DNA of 64,000 nt from Streptomyces sp. NBC_01498 (lineage in GTDB: Bacteria; Actinomycetota; Actinomycetes; Streptomycetales; Streptomycetaceae): contig NZ_CP109598.1 in NCBI RefSeq assembly GCF_036327775.1, positions 3,596,001 to 3,660,000 of the forward strand. The letters run 5' to 3'. Below are positions 1-10,284 of the stretch, piece after piece. How positions within the stretch are numbered: position 1 is the stretch's first letter; the number at the start of each line of letters is the position of its first letter. Below the pieces are notes generated by a model. It was not told where the DNA came from and ran no database searches. It saw nothing but the letters and a program-made list of their open reading frames with translations. Position numbers and translations under genes: made by a program.

Positions 1-882
1 GGTGTACGGCGTCGAGGACGCGTTGGTCACCGTCAGGCTCCACGCCGGGTCGAGCGACGACGGCATGACATTCGGGAAGAGCGTCAGGAAGAGCATCGCC
101 ACTGCGGCCACGATCGTGAGTCCGGAGAGCGCGAACGACCACCCCTCCCGCCCCATCCTGATCGCCACGACCGCGCCGGCCAGCGCCACCACCGCGACCA
201 CGAGGGCGCCCAGGCTCACGCCGTCCCCGCTGTCGGCCTGTGTCCACCCGAGGAACCCGAGCACCGCCACGGCCGTGAGCAGCCCCAGCCCGAAGGCCAG
301 CTTCCGCGCCCGCACCCGGATGTCCCCCACCGTCTTGAGGGCGGCGAACACCGCGCCGTGGAAGGTGAAGAGGGTCAGCGTCACCAGCCCGCCGAGGAGC
401 GCGTACGGGTTGAGCAGGTCGGTCAGGCCGCCCACGTACTCCATGTCGGCGTCGATCTTCACGCCGCGCACGATGTTCCCGAAGGCCACGCCCCAGAGCA
501 CCGCCGGCAGCAGCGAGGTCCAGAAGATCGCGTGCTCCCAGTCGCGCTGCCAGCGCTCCTCGGGACGCTTGGCCCGGTACTCGAAGGCGACTCCGCGCAC
601 GATCAGACAGATCAGGATGAGCAGCAGCGGCAGATAGAAGCCGGAGAAGAGGGTGGCGTACCACTCGGGGAACGCCGCGAAGGTCGCGCCGCCCGCCGAC
701 AGCAGCCACACCTCGTTGCCGTCCCAGACGGGGCCGATGGTGTTGATGAGGACCCTGCGTTCCTTGCGGTCGCGCGCGAGGAGTTTCGTCAGGACACCGA
801 TCCCGAAGTCGAAGCCCTCAAGGAAGAAGTAGCCGGTCCACAGGACGGCGATCAGGACGAACCAGACGTCGTGGAGTTCCAT
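1..882 (-). CDS. cydB: Cytochrome bd oxidase subunit II, C-terminus cut by window edge
   Basis: Subunit II of the cytochrome bd quinol oxidase, a membrane complex that reduces oxygen with electrons from (mena)quinol. Translating the minus strand from the ATG at 882 gives 294 residues beginning MELHDVWFVLIAVLWTGYFF, with the family signature FDFGIGVLTKLLARD, the strongly conserved motif GPVWDGNEVWLL near residue 55, and several hydrophobic helices. The reading frame is open to base 1, so the C-terminus lies outside the window (full family length is about 330-350). It lies 84 bp after cydA on the same strand and is surely co-transcribed. The Rex operator upstream of cydA probably controls both. 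I did not see an alternative start that fits better. Confidence 0.95.
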   Translation of the reverse strand, partial: MELHDVWFVLIAVLWTGYFFLEGFDFGIGVLTKLLARDRKERRVLINTIGPVWDGNEVWLLSAGGATFAAFPEWYATLFSGFYLPLLLILICLIVRGVAFEYRAKRPEERWQRDWEHAIFWTSLLPAVLWGVAFGNIVRGVKIDADMEYVGGLTDLLNPYALLGGLVTLTLFTFHGAVFAALKTVGDIRVRARKLAFGLGLLTAVAVLGFLGWTQADSGDGVSLGALVVAVVALAGAVVAIRMGREGWSFALSGLTIVAAVAMLFLTLFPNVMPSSLDPAWSLTVTNASSTPYT

Positions 883-966
883 GACTCACATCAGCTCCTC
901 AAAGTCCTCGGTACGGGTCGGTACGGGCATTGCGAATCGGCACGGTCGGCATCGGGTCGGCACGGG

Positions 967-2496
967 TCAGTACGAGAACGCCATCGGGCGGTCGGCGTCC
1001 TCGCTGTCGTGGCCGCCGATCTTCGTGGGCGGGTTGAGGTCGTCGTCCGTGAGCTCCGGCGGACCCGCCTTGACGTACGTCACGAGCAGCCGCACCTCGA
1101 CGACGGCGAGCGCCGCGTAGAGCAGGGTGAAGACGATCATCGAGGTGAGCACCTCGGCGGTGGAGGTGCCGGGGGAGACGGCGTCGGCGGTGCGCAGTAC
1201 GCCGTAGACCGCCCAGGGCTGGCGGCCGGTCTCGGTGAAGATCCAGCCCCAGGAGTTGGCGATGAGCGGGAAGAGCATCGTCCACAGGGCGACCAGCCAG
1301 TAGATCCGGTCGAAGCGGGGGCCGAGGGCCTTGGAACGGAAGAGCACGAGATGCGGGACCTCGTCCTCGCCGGTGCGCAGCGCCTTCGGCAGCAGGAACT
1401 TCCGGCGGGTCAGCCAGAGCCCGAGGAGTCCGATGCCCAGCGACGCCATGCCGAAGCCGATCATCCAGCGGAAGCCCCAGTAGGCGACGGGGATGTTGGG
1501 CCGGTAGTCGCCGGGGCCGTACTTCTCCTGTTCCGCCTTCTGCACGTCGTTGATGCCGGGGACGAACGAGTCGAAGTCGCTGTGGGCGAGGAAGGAGAGC
1601 AGGCCGGGTATCTCGACGGCGACCTTGTTGTGGCCCTGGTCGACGTCCCCGTACGCGAAGAGGGAGAACGGCGCGGGCGCCTCGCCGTCCCACAGGGCCT
1701 CGGCGGAGGCCATCTTCATCGGCTGCTGCTCGTACATGATCTTGCCGAGGGTGTCGCCGCTGACGGCGGTGAGCAGGCCGGCCGTGACCAGGGTGACGAG
1801 ACCGAGCCGCAGTGAGGTGCGCATCACCGCGACGTGGGTCCGCCGCCCGTCGCGCCGTCGGCGCGCGAGGTGGAAGGCGGATATGCCGACCATGAACGCG
1901 CCGCCGACCATGAAGGCCGCCGTGATGGTGTGGAAGAACTGGGCGAGGGCGGTGTTCTGCGTCAGTACGGCCCAGAAGTCGGTCAGCTCGGCCCGGCCGC
2001 GCTCCTCGTTGATCCGGTAGCCGACGGGGTGCTGCATCCAGGAGTTGGCGGCCAGGATGAAGTAGGCGGAGAGGATCGTGCCGATCGAGACCATCCACAT
2101 ACAGGCCAGATGGATCTTCTTGGGCAGCTTGTCCCAGCCGAAGATCCACAGGCCGATGAAGGTGGACTCGAAGAAGAACGCGATCAGCGCCTCGAAGGCG
2201 AGCGGGGCGCCGAAGACATCGCCGACGAAGCGGGAGTAGTCCGACCAGTTCATGCCGAACTGGAACTCCTGCACGATGCCGGTGACGACTCCCATCGCGA
2301 TGTTGATCAGGAAGAGCTTGCCCCAGAACTTCGTCGCCCTGAGGTACTTGGGACGGGACGTCCGTACCCACGCGGTCTCCAGGCCGACGGTCAGCGCGGC
2401 GAGGGAGATCGTGAGGGGGACGAAGAGGAAGTGGTAGACGGTGGTGATGCCGAACTGCCATCGCGCGAGAGTCTCGGGGGCCAGTGCCATGTCCAC
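967..2496 (-). CDS. cydA: Cytochrome bd oxidase subunit I
   Basis: Haem-bearing subunit I of cytochrome bd oxidase (509 aa), a high-affinity terminal oxidase of the plasma membrane. The N-terminus MDMALAPETLARWQFGITTV followed by YHFLFVPLTI is the standard start, with the conserved His of the first helix. The GRQPW motif next to the quinol loop lies near residue 425, and about nine transmembrane helices are visible. The loop is of the short type. An ATG start with an AGGAGA-like ribosome site just upstream supports residue 1. Followed by cydB; cydCD would be expected further left, outside the window. In Streptomyces this operon is repressed by Rex when NADH/NAD is low, consistent with the operator at 2598-2621. 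Confidence 0.97.
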   Translation of the reverse strand: MDMALAPETLARWQFGITTVYHFLFVPLTISLAALTVGLETAWVRTSRPKYLRATKFWGKLFLINIAMGVVTGIVQEFQFGMNWSDYSRFVGDVFGAPLAFEALIAFFFESTFIGLWIFGWDKLPKKIHLACMWMVSIGTILSAYFILAANSWMQHPVGYRINEERGRAELTDFWAVLTQNTALAQFFHTITAAFMVGGAFMVGISAFHLARRRRDGRRTHVAVMRTSLRLGLVTLVTAGLLTAVSGDTLGKIMYEQQPMKMASAEALWDGEAPAPFSLFAYGDVDQGHNKVAVEIPGLLSFLAHSDFDSFVPGINDVQKAEQEKYGPGDYRPNIPVAYWGFRWMIGFGMASLGIGLLGLWLTRRKFLLPKALRTGEDEVPHLVLFRSKALGPRFDRIYWLVALWTMLFPLIANSWGWIFTETGRQPWAVYGVLRTADAVSPGTSTAEVLTSMIVFTLLYAALAVVEVRLLVTYVKAGPPELTDDDLNPPTKIGGHDSEDADRPMAFSY

Positions 2497-2597
2497 GTCG
2501 TCTCTCTCCTTCTCCTTGCGGGCCCCTTGCCGGGGGCGGCGACGTGTCCCGAACGTCCCGATGAGAACGGGGCGAAGCAGGACACCTCACACTCGCT

Positions 2598-2621
2598 TGT
2601 GAACGCGTTCACATTCACAAG
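2598..2621 (-). promoter_or_regulatory. Rex operator (ROP) upstream of cydA, with an extra half-site
   Basis: A perfect 16-bp palindrome TGTGAACGCGTTCACA at 2598-2613 matches the known Streptomyces Rex operator. A second TTCACAA half-site follows directly (2614-2620), so the outer sequence CTTGTGAA (2596-2603) can also pair with TTCACAAG (2614-2621). It lies about 100 bp upstream of the cydA start. Rex is the NADH/NAD-sensing repressor of cyd and related respiratory genes. Confidence 0.93.
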
Positions 2622-2655
2622 CAAAAGTATGGCGCACGGTCCGACGGGATCTTCA

Positions 2656-2670
2656 AGGGGGGGTCCCCCT
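2656..2670 (-). terminator. Possible hairpin between hisC-like gene and cydA
   Basis: AGGGGG (2656-2661) can pair with CCCCCT (2665-2670) across a 3-base loop, 150 bp past the stop of the aminotransferase gene on the minus strand. It is short and has no clear U-tract. The rest of the 2497-2819 gap holds the cyd promoter region and nothing else I can identify. Confidence 0.35.
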
Positions 2671-2819
2671 CCGTACGTCCCGCCGTGGCCGCGCGCCGTG
2701 GCACCCCGCTCGGGACCGGCCGGGCAGGCCGGACCCGGGACAGGCATCCGTCGCGTATCAGCTCCTCGGTCCCGCCCGGCGGACAGGACCTCGGCCGCGG
2801 ATCCTCAGACCCTCGATCC

Positions 2820-3899
2820 TCAGAGCTCCTTGCGGAACGTTTCCGCCGTGCGCAAGAACAGGTCGTTCGCCTCGTACTCACCGATCGTCACCCGCACCCC
2901 CTCGCCCGCGAACGGCCGGACGGTCACGCCCGCGCGCTCGCACTCCGCCGCGAAGTCGGTCGTCCGGTCCCCCAGCCGCAGCCACACGAAGTTCGCGTGC
3001 GTCTCCGGCACGGTCCAGCCCTGCCCGATCAGCGCGTCGTACACCCGGGTGCGCTCGGCGACCAGTGACCCCACCCGCCCCAGCAGCTCGTCCTCGGCGC
3101 GCAGTGAGGCGACCGCCGCGTCCTGTGCGATCTGGCTCACCCCGAACGGCACCGCCGTCTTGCGCAGCGCGGCGGCGACCGGCTCGTGGGCGATCGCGAA
3201 GCCGACGCGCAGCCCCGCGAGGCCGTACGCCTTGGAGAAGGTCCGGAGTACGGCCACGTTGGGGCGCTCCCGGTAGATCTCCACGCCGTCGGGCACGTCG
3301 GTGTCCCGGATGAACTCGCGGTACGCCTCGTCCAGCACCACCAGCACGTCGCCCGGCACCCGGTCGAGGAACCGTTCCAGCGCGGCCCGGCGCACCACGG
3401 TGCCCGTGGGGTTGTTGGGGTTGCAGACGAAGATCAGCCGGGTCCGTTCGGTGATCGCGTCCGCCATCGCGTCCAGGTCGTGGGTGTCGCTCGCGTCCAG
3501 CGGCACCCGCACCGACGCGGCCCCGGAGATCTGCGTGATGATCGGATACGCCTCGAAGGACCGCCAGCCGTAGATCACCTCGTCGCCGGGGCCCGAGGTG
3601 GCCTGAAGCAACTGCTGGGCCACTCCCACCGAACCCGTGCCCGTCGCGAGGTGCGAGACGGGCACCCCGAAGCGCTCGGCCAGCTCGCCCATCAGCCCGG
3701 TGCACGCCATGTCGGGGTAGCGGTTGAACGCGCCTGCCGAGGCCAGCACCTTCTCCATCACCCCGGGGAGCGGCGGGTAGGGGTTCTCGTTGGACGACAG
3801 CTTGTACGCGGCGGGCCCGCCGGACGCCGCCGGCCTGCCCGGCTTGTAGGTGGGAATGCCGTCCAGCTCGGCGCGCAGCTTCGGGCTCGTCTCGCTCAC
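2820..3899 (-). CDS. HisC-like PLP aminotransferase (histidinol-phosphate or aromatic amino acid aminotransferase)
   Basis: A fold-type I PLP aminotransferase of 359 aa. Visible motifs: SSNENPYPP near residues 35-43 (typical of HisC), NPNNPTGT near 160-167, [10 protein letters not shown] near 187-196, and the Schiff-base lysine in [14 protein letters not shown] near residue 223. The GTG start at 3899 was chosen because it has GAGGAGG about 9 bases upstream; the frame stays open further upstream, but that stretch is a low-complexity basic run and is unlikely to be coding. The gene stands alone, not in a his operon, so it may act on aromatic amino acids (phenylalanine aminotransferase type) as a second HisC paralogue. 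Substrate cannot be told from sequence. Confidence 0.9.
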   Translation of the reverse strand: MSETSPKLRAELDGIPTYKPGRPAASGGPAAYKLSSNENPYPPLPGVMEKVLASAGAFNRYPDMACTGLMGELAERFGVPVSHLATGTGSVGVAQQLLQATSGPGDEVIYGWRSFEAYPIITQISGAASVRVPLDASDTHDLDAMADAITERTRLIFVCNPNNPTGTVVRRAALERFLDRVPGDVLVVLDEAYREFIRDTDVPDGVEIYRERPNVAVLRTFSKAYGLAGLRVGFAIAHEPVAAALRKTAVPFGVSQIAQDAAVASLRAEDELLGRVGSLVAERTRVYDALIGQGWTVPETHANFVWLRLGDRTTDFAAECERAGVTVRPFAGEGVRVTIGEYEANDLFLRTAETFRKEL

Positions 3900-4477
3900 C
3901 GCGGGTCCTCCTCGGGCGTTCTGTGGCTTCTGGGGCTTCCGGCGCTTCTGTCGCTTCCGGGGGCCGGTCACATGATCGGCTCACCTCATGCGGATGTACC
4001 AATACTGCTTACCTTAAGAGGATTGACGGGCCCTGCGAATACCGCCCGCCGCCCCGGCCCCGGGACGGCTCGCGGAACGCCGCTCGGACGTTCGCCGGCC
4101 CGGCCCCGGGACGCCCGCCGGAACGGCCGCGCGACGCACGCGGAACCCTCGCGGGACCGGTCTCCGCACGACCGCGAACGGGGAGTCCGAGAGGCCCGGA
4201 AGGCGGGCCCCGACAGGGGGAGCGTTCGCCGACCTGGCGCGCGCCGGTGGCTCACTCCGTGGCGCGCATCCCCCGTGGGGGTGAGTTGAGACCTCTTCGA
4301 AACATCGGGGACTCGCCAGGCCCATCCAGCTCCACGCTTGACAGACCACAACAGGATCGCTCAATACCCTTGTTTTCCATGTCTATTGAGCGTTGATGAT
4401 CATGCAGAAACGTGACTCTAGGTAGGTGAATATGCGACCGGCCTGACCACCGTGATGAGCCCTACTATCGGCTCGCC
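3900..4477. other. Divergent intergenic region, hisC-like gene / LacI regulator
   Basis: 578 bp without a credible gene. It carries a less GC-rich patch near 3995-4025, probably part of the hisC-like promoter, then a very GC-rich stretch with a CGGCCCCGGGACG element repeated at 4055-4067 and 4101-4113. The segment 4370-4470 is again AT-richer. TACTAT at 4463-4468 looks like a -10 box only 9 bases before the ATG at 4478, which suggests a leaderless mRNA for the LacI gene. Confidence 0.5.
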
Positions 4478-5590
4478 ATGACACCAGCAGGGAAACACCA
4501 GGTGAGCCGGACGGACACATCCCGACGGGGCAGCCGGCAAGGTCGGGCGGGCATCCGGGACGTGGCCGCCGCAGCCGGTGTCTCCATCACGACCGTCTCC
4601 GACGCGCTCAACGGCAAGGGGCGGTTACCCGACGCCACACGCCGCCATGTCCGAGAAGTCGCCGAACGGCTGGGCTACCGCCCGTCCGCCGCGGCCCGAA
4701 CCCTCCGTACCGGCAAGTCGGGACTGATCGGCCTGACCGTCACCACGTACGGGGATGAACCTTTCACCTTCACCGAGTTCGCCTACTTCGCCGAGATGGC
4801 ACGGGCCGCGACCTCCGCGGCACTCGCCCGGGGCTACGCCCTCGTCATCCTTCCCGCCACCTCCCGCCACGATGTCTGGTCGAACGTCGCACTCGACGGC
4901 ACCGTCGTCATCGACCCGTCCGACCACGACCCGGTCGTCACCGAACTCGTCCGCCAGGGCCTGCCCGTCGTCTCGGACGGCCGCCCGGCCGGCACCCTCC
5001 CCGTCACCGCGTGGGTCGACAACGACCACGAGGCCGCCGTACTGGACCTGCTCGACCATCTCGCCGCGGCGGGCGCCCGCCGGATCGGGCTGCTCACGGG
5101 GACGACCACCGACACGTACACCCGGCTCTCCACCACGGCGTATCTGCGCTGGTGCGAGCGGGTCGGACAGGACCCGGTCTACGAGTCCTACCCCGCGCAC
5201 GACCCCTGCGCCGGCGCCGTCGCCGCCGACCGGCTGCTCGCCCGCCCCGACCGCCCCGACGCGGTGTACGGGCTGTTCGACCCCAACGGCACGGATCTGC
5301 TCGCCGCGGCCCGGCGCTACGGCCTGCGGGTCCCCGAGGACCTCCTCCTCGTCTGTTGCAGCGAGTCCACCGTCTACGCGACGACCGAACCGCCGATCAC
5401 GACCCTCTCGCTGAAGCCGCGCCGGATCGGCACCGCCGTCGTCCAGCTCCTCATCGACGCCATCGAGGGAGTCGACACCGGGCGTCCGGTGGAGCAGGTG
5501 ATACCGACGGAGCTGATCGTCCGGACCTCGTCCCAGCGGCGTCCGCCCCGCACCACGGTCAGCGCCCCGAGGTCTCCGTCCAGAGACTGA
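4478..5590 (+). CDS. LacI-family transcriptional regulator containing a TTA codon
   Basis: A 370-aa LacI/GalR regulator. The N-terminal helix-turn-helix is clear (IRDVAAAAGVSITTVSDALN, about residues 26-45), followed by the hinge region and a periplasmic-binding-protein-like sugar-binding domain. Codon 50, a leucine in the DNA-binding domain (GKGRLPDAT), is TTA at 4625-4627. TTA is very rare in Streptomyces and needs the developmentally controlled bldA tRNA, so production of this regulator may be tied to growth phase. A -10-like TACTAT lies 9 bases before the ATG with no ribosome site, so the message may be leaderless. It is divergent from the aminotransferase gene. The ligand is unknown, and no sugar-use genes lie next to it. 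Confidence 0.92.
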   Translation: MTPAGKHQVSRTDTSRRGSRQGRAGIRDVAAAAGVSITTVSDALNGKGRLPDATRRHVREVAERLGYRPSAAARTLRTGKSGLIGLTVTTYGDEPFTFTEFAYFAEMARAATSAALARGYALVILPATSRHDVWSNVALDGTVVIDPSDHDPVVTELVRQGLPVVSDGRPAGTLPVTAWVDNDHEAAVLDLLDHLAAAGARRIGLLTGTTTDTYTRLSTTAYLRWCERVGQDPVYESYPAHDPCAGAVAADRLLARPDRPDAVYGLFDPNGTDLLAAARRYGLRVPEDLLLVCCSESTVYATTEPPITTLSLKPRRIGTAVVQLLIDAIEGVDTGRPVEQVIPTELIVRTSSQRRPPRTTVSAPRSPSRD

Positions 5591-5815
5591 GACGGAGAGG
5601 CCCGAATCGCGCATTTCGGGCGATCCGCGTGAAAACTGTCGATGAAACGCGGGTGGAATCGGATTGACCACCCCTGGTGCGTCACAGAGGGGTCACTGCA
5701 TTCCTATGATGGGCGCACGACACCGCGGACCGTCCCCTACCTCCGGTGGGGATGTCCCGCCCGACCAGGCGGGGCCCGAGAGGTGTACGGAGGCGCGACG
5801 GTGGTGGAGGGGTCG

Positions 5816-7210
5816 ATGACTCAGGGGGCCGGGTCCGGTCAGGGACCCGTGGTGCGGACGGCGACATTGCGCGATTTCCGGGTGCCGCCGTACACGCAGG
5901 TCCCCGTGATGCCGGGGCAGCAGGGCGACGCCGAGGTGCCGCGTACGGATCCACGCACCCTGGTAGGTACGGTTCCGGCCACGGGCACAGTCCCCGGCAC
6001 GGGTTCAGCCACGGGCACGGGCACAGTCGCGGGTACGGGTACGGCGGTGGCGCCCGCGCCGCCGGTCCCTCCTGCCGCACCCGTACCGCCGGTGCCTGTT
6101 GACCCGCCCGTACCGCCGCTCCCGCCCGCCGCACCGGCCTTTCCCGCCGCAGCCGCCCCGCCGCTCCCTCCCGCACCACCCGTCGCGCCGGCGTCGACAC
6201 CGACCACGCCCGCACCGCCCGTCGCCGAGGCGGCCCCCTCCGACCACCCGGGCAACGCCATCCCCCGCGACGAGATCCCCGAGGGCTACACCCCCACCGA
6301 GCGCGACCTCCCGGTGATCGGCCCCGGCAGCACCGTGCAGGTCCGTGTCGACCCCGTCGAGAGCCCCGGCACCCAGGACGGCCTCGGCCCGCTCTTCGTC
6401 GTCGGCGACGTCCACGGCTACCTCGACGAACTCGTCGCCGCCCTCGCCGCACAGGGCCTCATCGACAGTGCGGGCAACTGGGCCGCCGGCAACACCCGCC
6501 TCTGGTTCCTCGGCGACTTCACCGACCGGGGCCCCGACGGCGTCGGCGTCATCGACCTCGTCATGCGGCTCTCCGCCGAGGCCGCGGCGGCGGGCGGCTA
6601 CTGCAAGGCCCTGATGGGCAATCACGAACTGCTCCTGCTGGGCGCGCGGCGGTTCGGCGACACCCCCGTCAACTCCGGCGCCGGCACCGCCACCTTCCAG
6701 GCCGCCTGGCTGCTGAACGGCGGCCAGAAGGTGGACATGGAGCGCCTCCAGGACGTCCACCTCCAGTGGATGTCCCGCCTCGACGCCCTGGTGGCGGAGG
6801 ACGGGCACCTGCTGATGCACTCCGACACGACCGCGTATCTCGACTACGGCACCACCATCGAGGACGTCAACGACAACGTCCGCGCCATCCTCACCCGCAA
6901 CGACGCCGACGAGTGCTGGGACATCTTCCGCAAGCTCACCAAGCGCTTCGCGTTCCGCGACAACGGCGGCCCGGAAGCGGCCAGGGAACTGCTGGCCGCG
7001 TACGGCGGGGGCCGTATCGTCCACGGCCACAGCCCGATCCCGTATCTGCTCGGCGACGTGGGCACCGAGGACGCGTCGGACGGCGAGGACAGCTCCGGGC
7101 CGGTGGTCGACGGGCCGCACGTCTACGCCGACGGGCTCGCCGTCGCCATGGACGGCGGAGTGACCATGGCCGGAAAGCTACTGGTCGTCAGGCTCCCCCT
7201 GGATAACTGA
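5816..7210 (+). CDS. Metallophosphatase with long Pro/Ala/Thr-Gly-rich N-terminus
   Basis: A calcineurin-like (PPP-type) metallophosphatase, 464 aa. The catalytic domain begins near residue 192 and shows the full metal-binding set: GDVHG (about 197-201), GDFTDRG (233-239), GNHE (268-271) and a C-terminal HGHSP. Residues about 50-137 are low complexity: first a Thr-Gly-rich run, then a Pro/Ala/Val run (PP, PPV, APP repeats). That part is probably disordered or cell-wall/partner-binding; I see no transmembrane helix. The ATG at 5816 was chosen because GGAGGGG lies just upstream. Likely a protein or nucleotide phosphatase; substrate unknown. It is followed by a separate membrane-protein gene on the same strand. 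Confidence 0.88.
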   Translation: MTQGAGSGQGPVVRTATLRDFRVPPYTQVPVMPGQQGDAEVPRTDPRTLVGTVPATGTVPGTGSATGTGTVAGTGTAVAPAPPVPPAAPVPPVPVDPPVPPLPPAAPAFPAAAAPPLPPAPPVAPASTPTTPAPPVAEAAPSDHPGNAIPRDEIPEGYTPTERDLPVIGPGSTVQVRVDPVESPGTQDGLGPLFVVGDVHGYLDELVAALAAQGLIDSAGNWAAGNTRLWFLGDFTDRGPDGVGVIDLVMRLSAEAAAAGGYCKALMGNHELLLLGARRFGDTPVNSGAGTATFQAAWLLNGGQKVDMERLQDVHLQWMSRLDALVAEDGHLLMHSDTTAYLDYGTTIEDVNDNVRAILTRNDADECWDIFRKLTKRFAFRDNGGPEAARELLAAYGGGRIVHGHSPIPYLLGDVGTEDASDGEDSSGPVVDGPHVYADGLAVAMDGGVTMAGKLLVVRLPLDN

Positions 7211-7362
7211 GAAGAGTGGGAGCAGGCGTTTTCGGTGAACTCCCTCTCACCTCCTGCCCCAACCGCTCTACCATCGGCTCATCCGTAGCAGGCTCTCCTC
7301 CGTTCTCGCCCACCGCCCGCCACGAGCGGGCGATCCGGCCGACGGAGCACCGGGGGATGCAC

Positions 7363-8172
7363 ATGAACAGCGCTCCGCATCTGCTGAACGAGGATCGCGC
7401 CGAGTTCGAGCGAATTCTCGACGAGACGCTGCGCCACGCGCACGACCGTCCGGACCTGGCCGATGTCGGAAAGCGGCTCACCGCCGAACAACTGCGCACG
7501 ATGGCTCTCCACGCGACGTCTCTGATAACCGCCACCGCCGCCGACGAGTACGAGTACTACACGAAGGTCCGCGAGGAGTTCCGCCACCCGGCCCCGCCGT
7601 CGGCCGACTCCGTTTCCGCGCCCTCGGTGGCCGGGGCCACCGAGACCGGCGCGGGGCTGGCCGCGATCGTCGCCGTCCTGGTGCCGATCCTGGCGGCCGC
7701 GGCGGCCGTCGTCTTCCTGTGCGTCGGCTACGTGCTGAGAATGCTCAGCCCGGTCCCCGCCTTCTCCGCGACGCTGCTGACCGTCGGCTGGTTCTTCGGT
7801 GCCGTCACGGCCGTCGGCCTGGCCGTGGCGGCGGCCGGGCTGCTGATCACGGCCCTGCGCAACGGCGCGACCCAGGTCACGGCCGACGCGTCGGACCCCG
7901 CGTGGCCCGACGAGGTGGCCGGGGCGCGTGAGGCGTGGCGGGAGGCCGTACTGGTACGCGGTCTGCTGCCCTTCCTGCGCGACGCCCTGGCCGCACCCGC
8001 CGTGAAGCCGGCGCCGAAGGCCCGCCCGGCCCAGCATCTGCCGAAAATGGGCTACAGCCGCCCGAACTTCTCCAGTCCGGGCGACGGCGCGCCGGCCGGC
8101 CGCCGCCCCAGCTACTCCAGCCCGGACTTCTCCAGCCCCGACTACGGCGGGCCCGAGCACCACCCGGAATGA
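7363..8172 (+). CDS. Two-helix membrane protein with repetitive C-tail, unknown function
   Basis: I do not recognise a family with certainty. The 269-aa product starts MNSAPHLLNEDRAEFERILD and has a charged N-terminal region of about 85 residues (with an RILDETLRHAHDRPD helix), two hydrophobic segments (about residues 99-125 and 135-160), then a cytoplasmic region ending in a repeated Y/N-S-S-P motif: YSRPNFSSPG, YSSPDFSSPDYGGP. The ATG at 7363 sits 6 bases after GGGGG and is a better fit than the in-frame ATG at 7357. A hairpin terminator follows at 8200-8235. The repeated tail could be a partner-binding or phosphorylation region, but that is only a guess. Confidence 0.75.
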   Translation: MNSAPHLLNEDRAEFERILDETLRHAHDRPDLADVGKRLTAEQLRTMALHATSLITATAADEYEYYTKVREEFRHPAPPSADSVSAPSVAGATETGAGLAAIVAVLVPILAAAAAVVFLCVGYVLRMLSPVPAFSATLLTVGWFFGAVTAVGLAVAAAGLLITALRNGATQVTADASDPAWPDEVAGAREAWREAVLVRGLLPFLRDALAAPAVKPAPKARPAQHLPKMGYSRPNFSSPGDGAPAGRRPSYSSPDFSSPDYGGPEHHPE

Positions 8173-8199
8173 GCCGGGGCGTCCCACGGACGGACGGGC

Positions 8200-8235
8200 G
8201 GGTCCCCGGCCGGACCACGGACCGGCCGGGAACCC
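8200..8235. terminator. Bidirectional hairpin terminator
   Basis: GGGTCCCCGGCCGG (8200-8213) pairs with CCGGCCGGGAACCC (8222-8235) with one mismatch and an 8-base loop, between the convergent membrane-protein gene and thiC. It could stop both transcripts. Confidence 0.7.
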
Positions 8236-8265
8236 ACGACCGCCGAGCGGCGGCCGGTCGGTCAG

Positions 8266-10205
<1,940 letters not shown>

Positions 10206-10284
10206 TGTGTAAAGGCATGACCACGCTAACGCGATGTCCGGCGTGCTGAACAGAGGGCCTGCCCTGTCTTGCGATGATCGGTCG

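Noticed and set aside
4055..4113. CGGCCCCGGGACG repeated in the hisC-LacI gap
   Set aside because: Two copies in very GC-rich DNA are not strong enough to call an operator.
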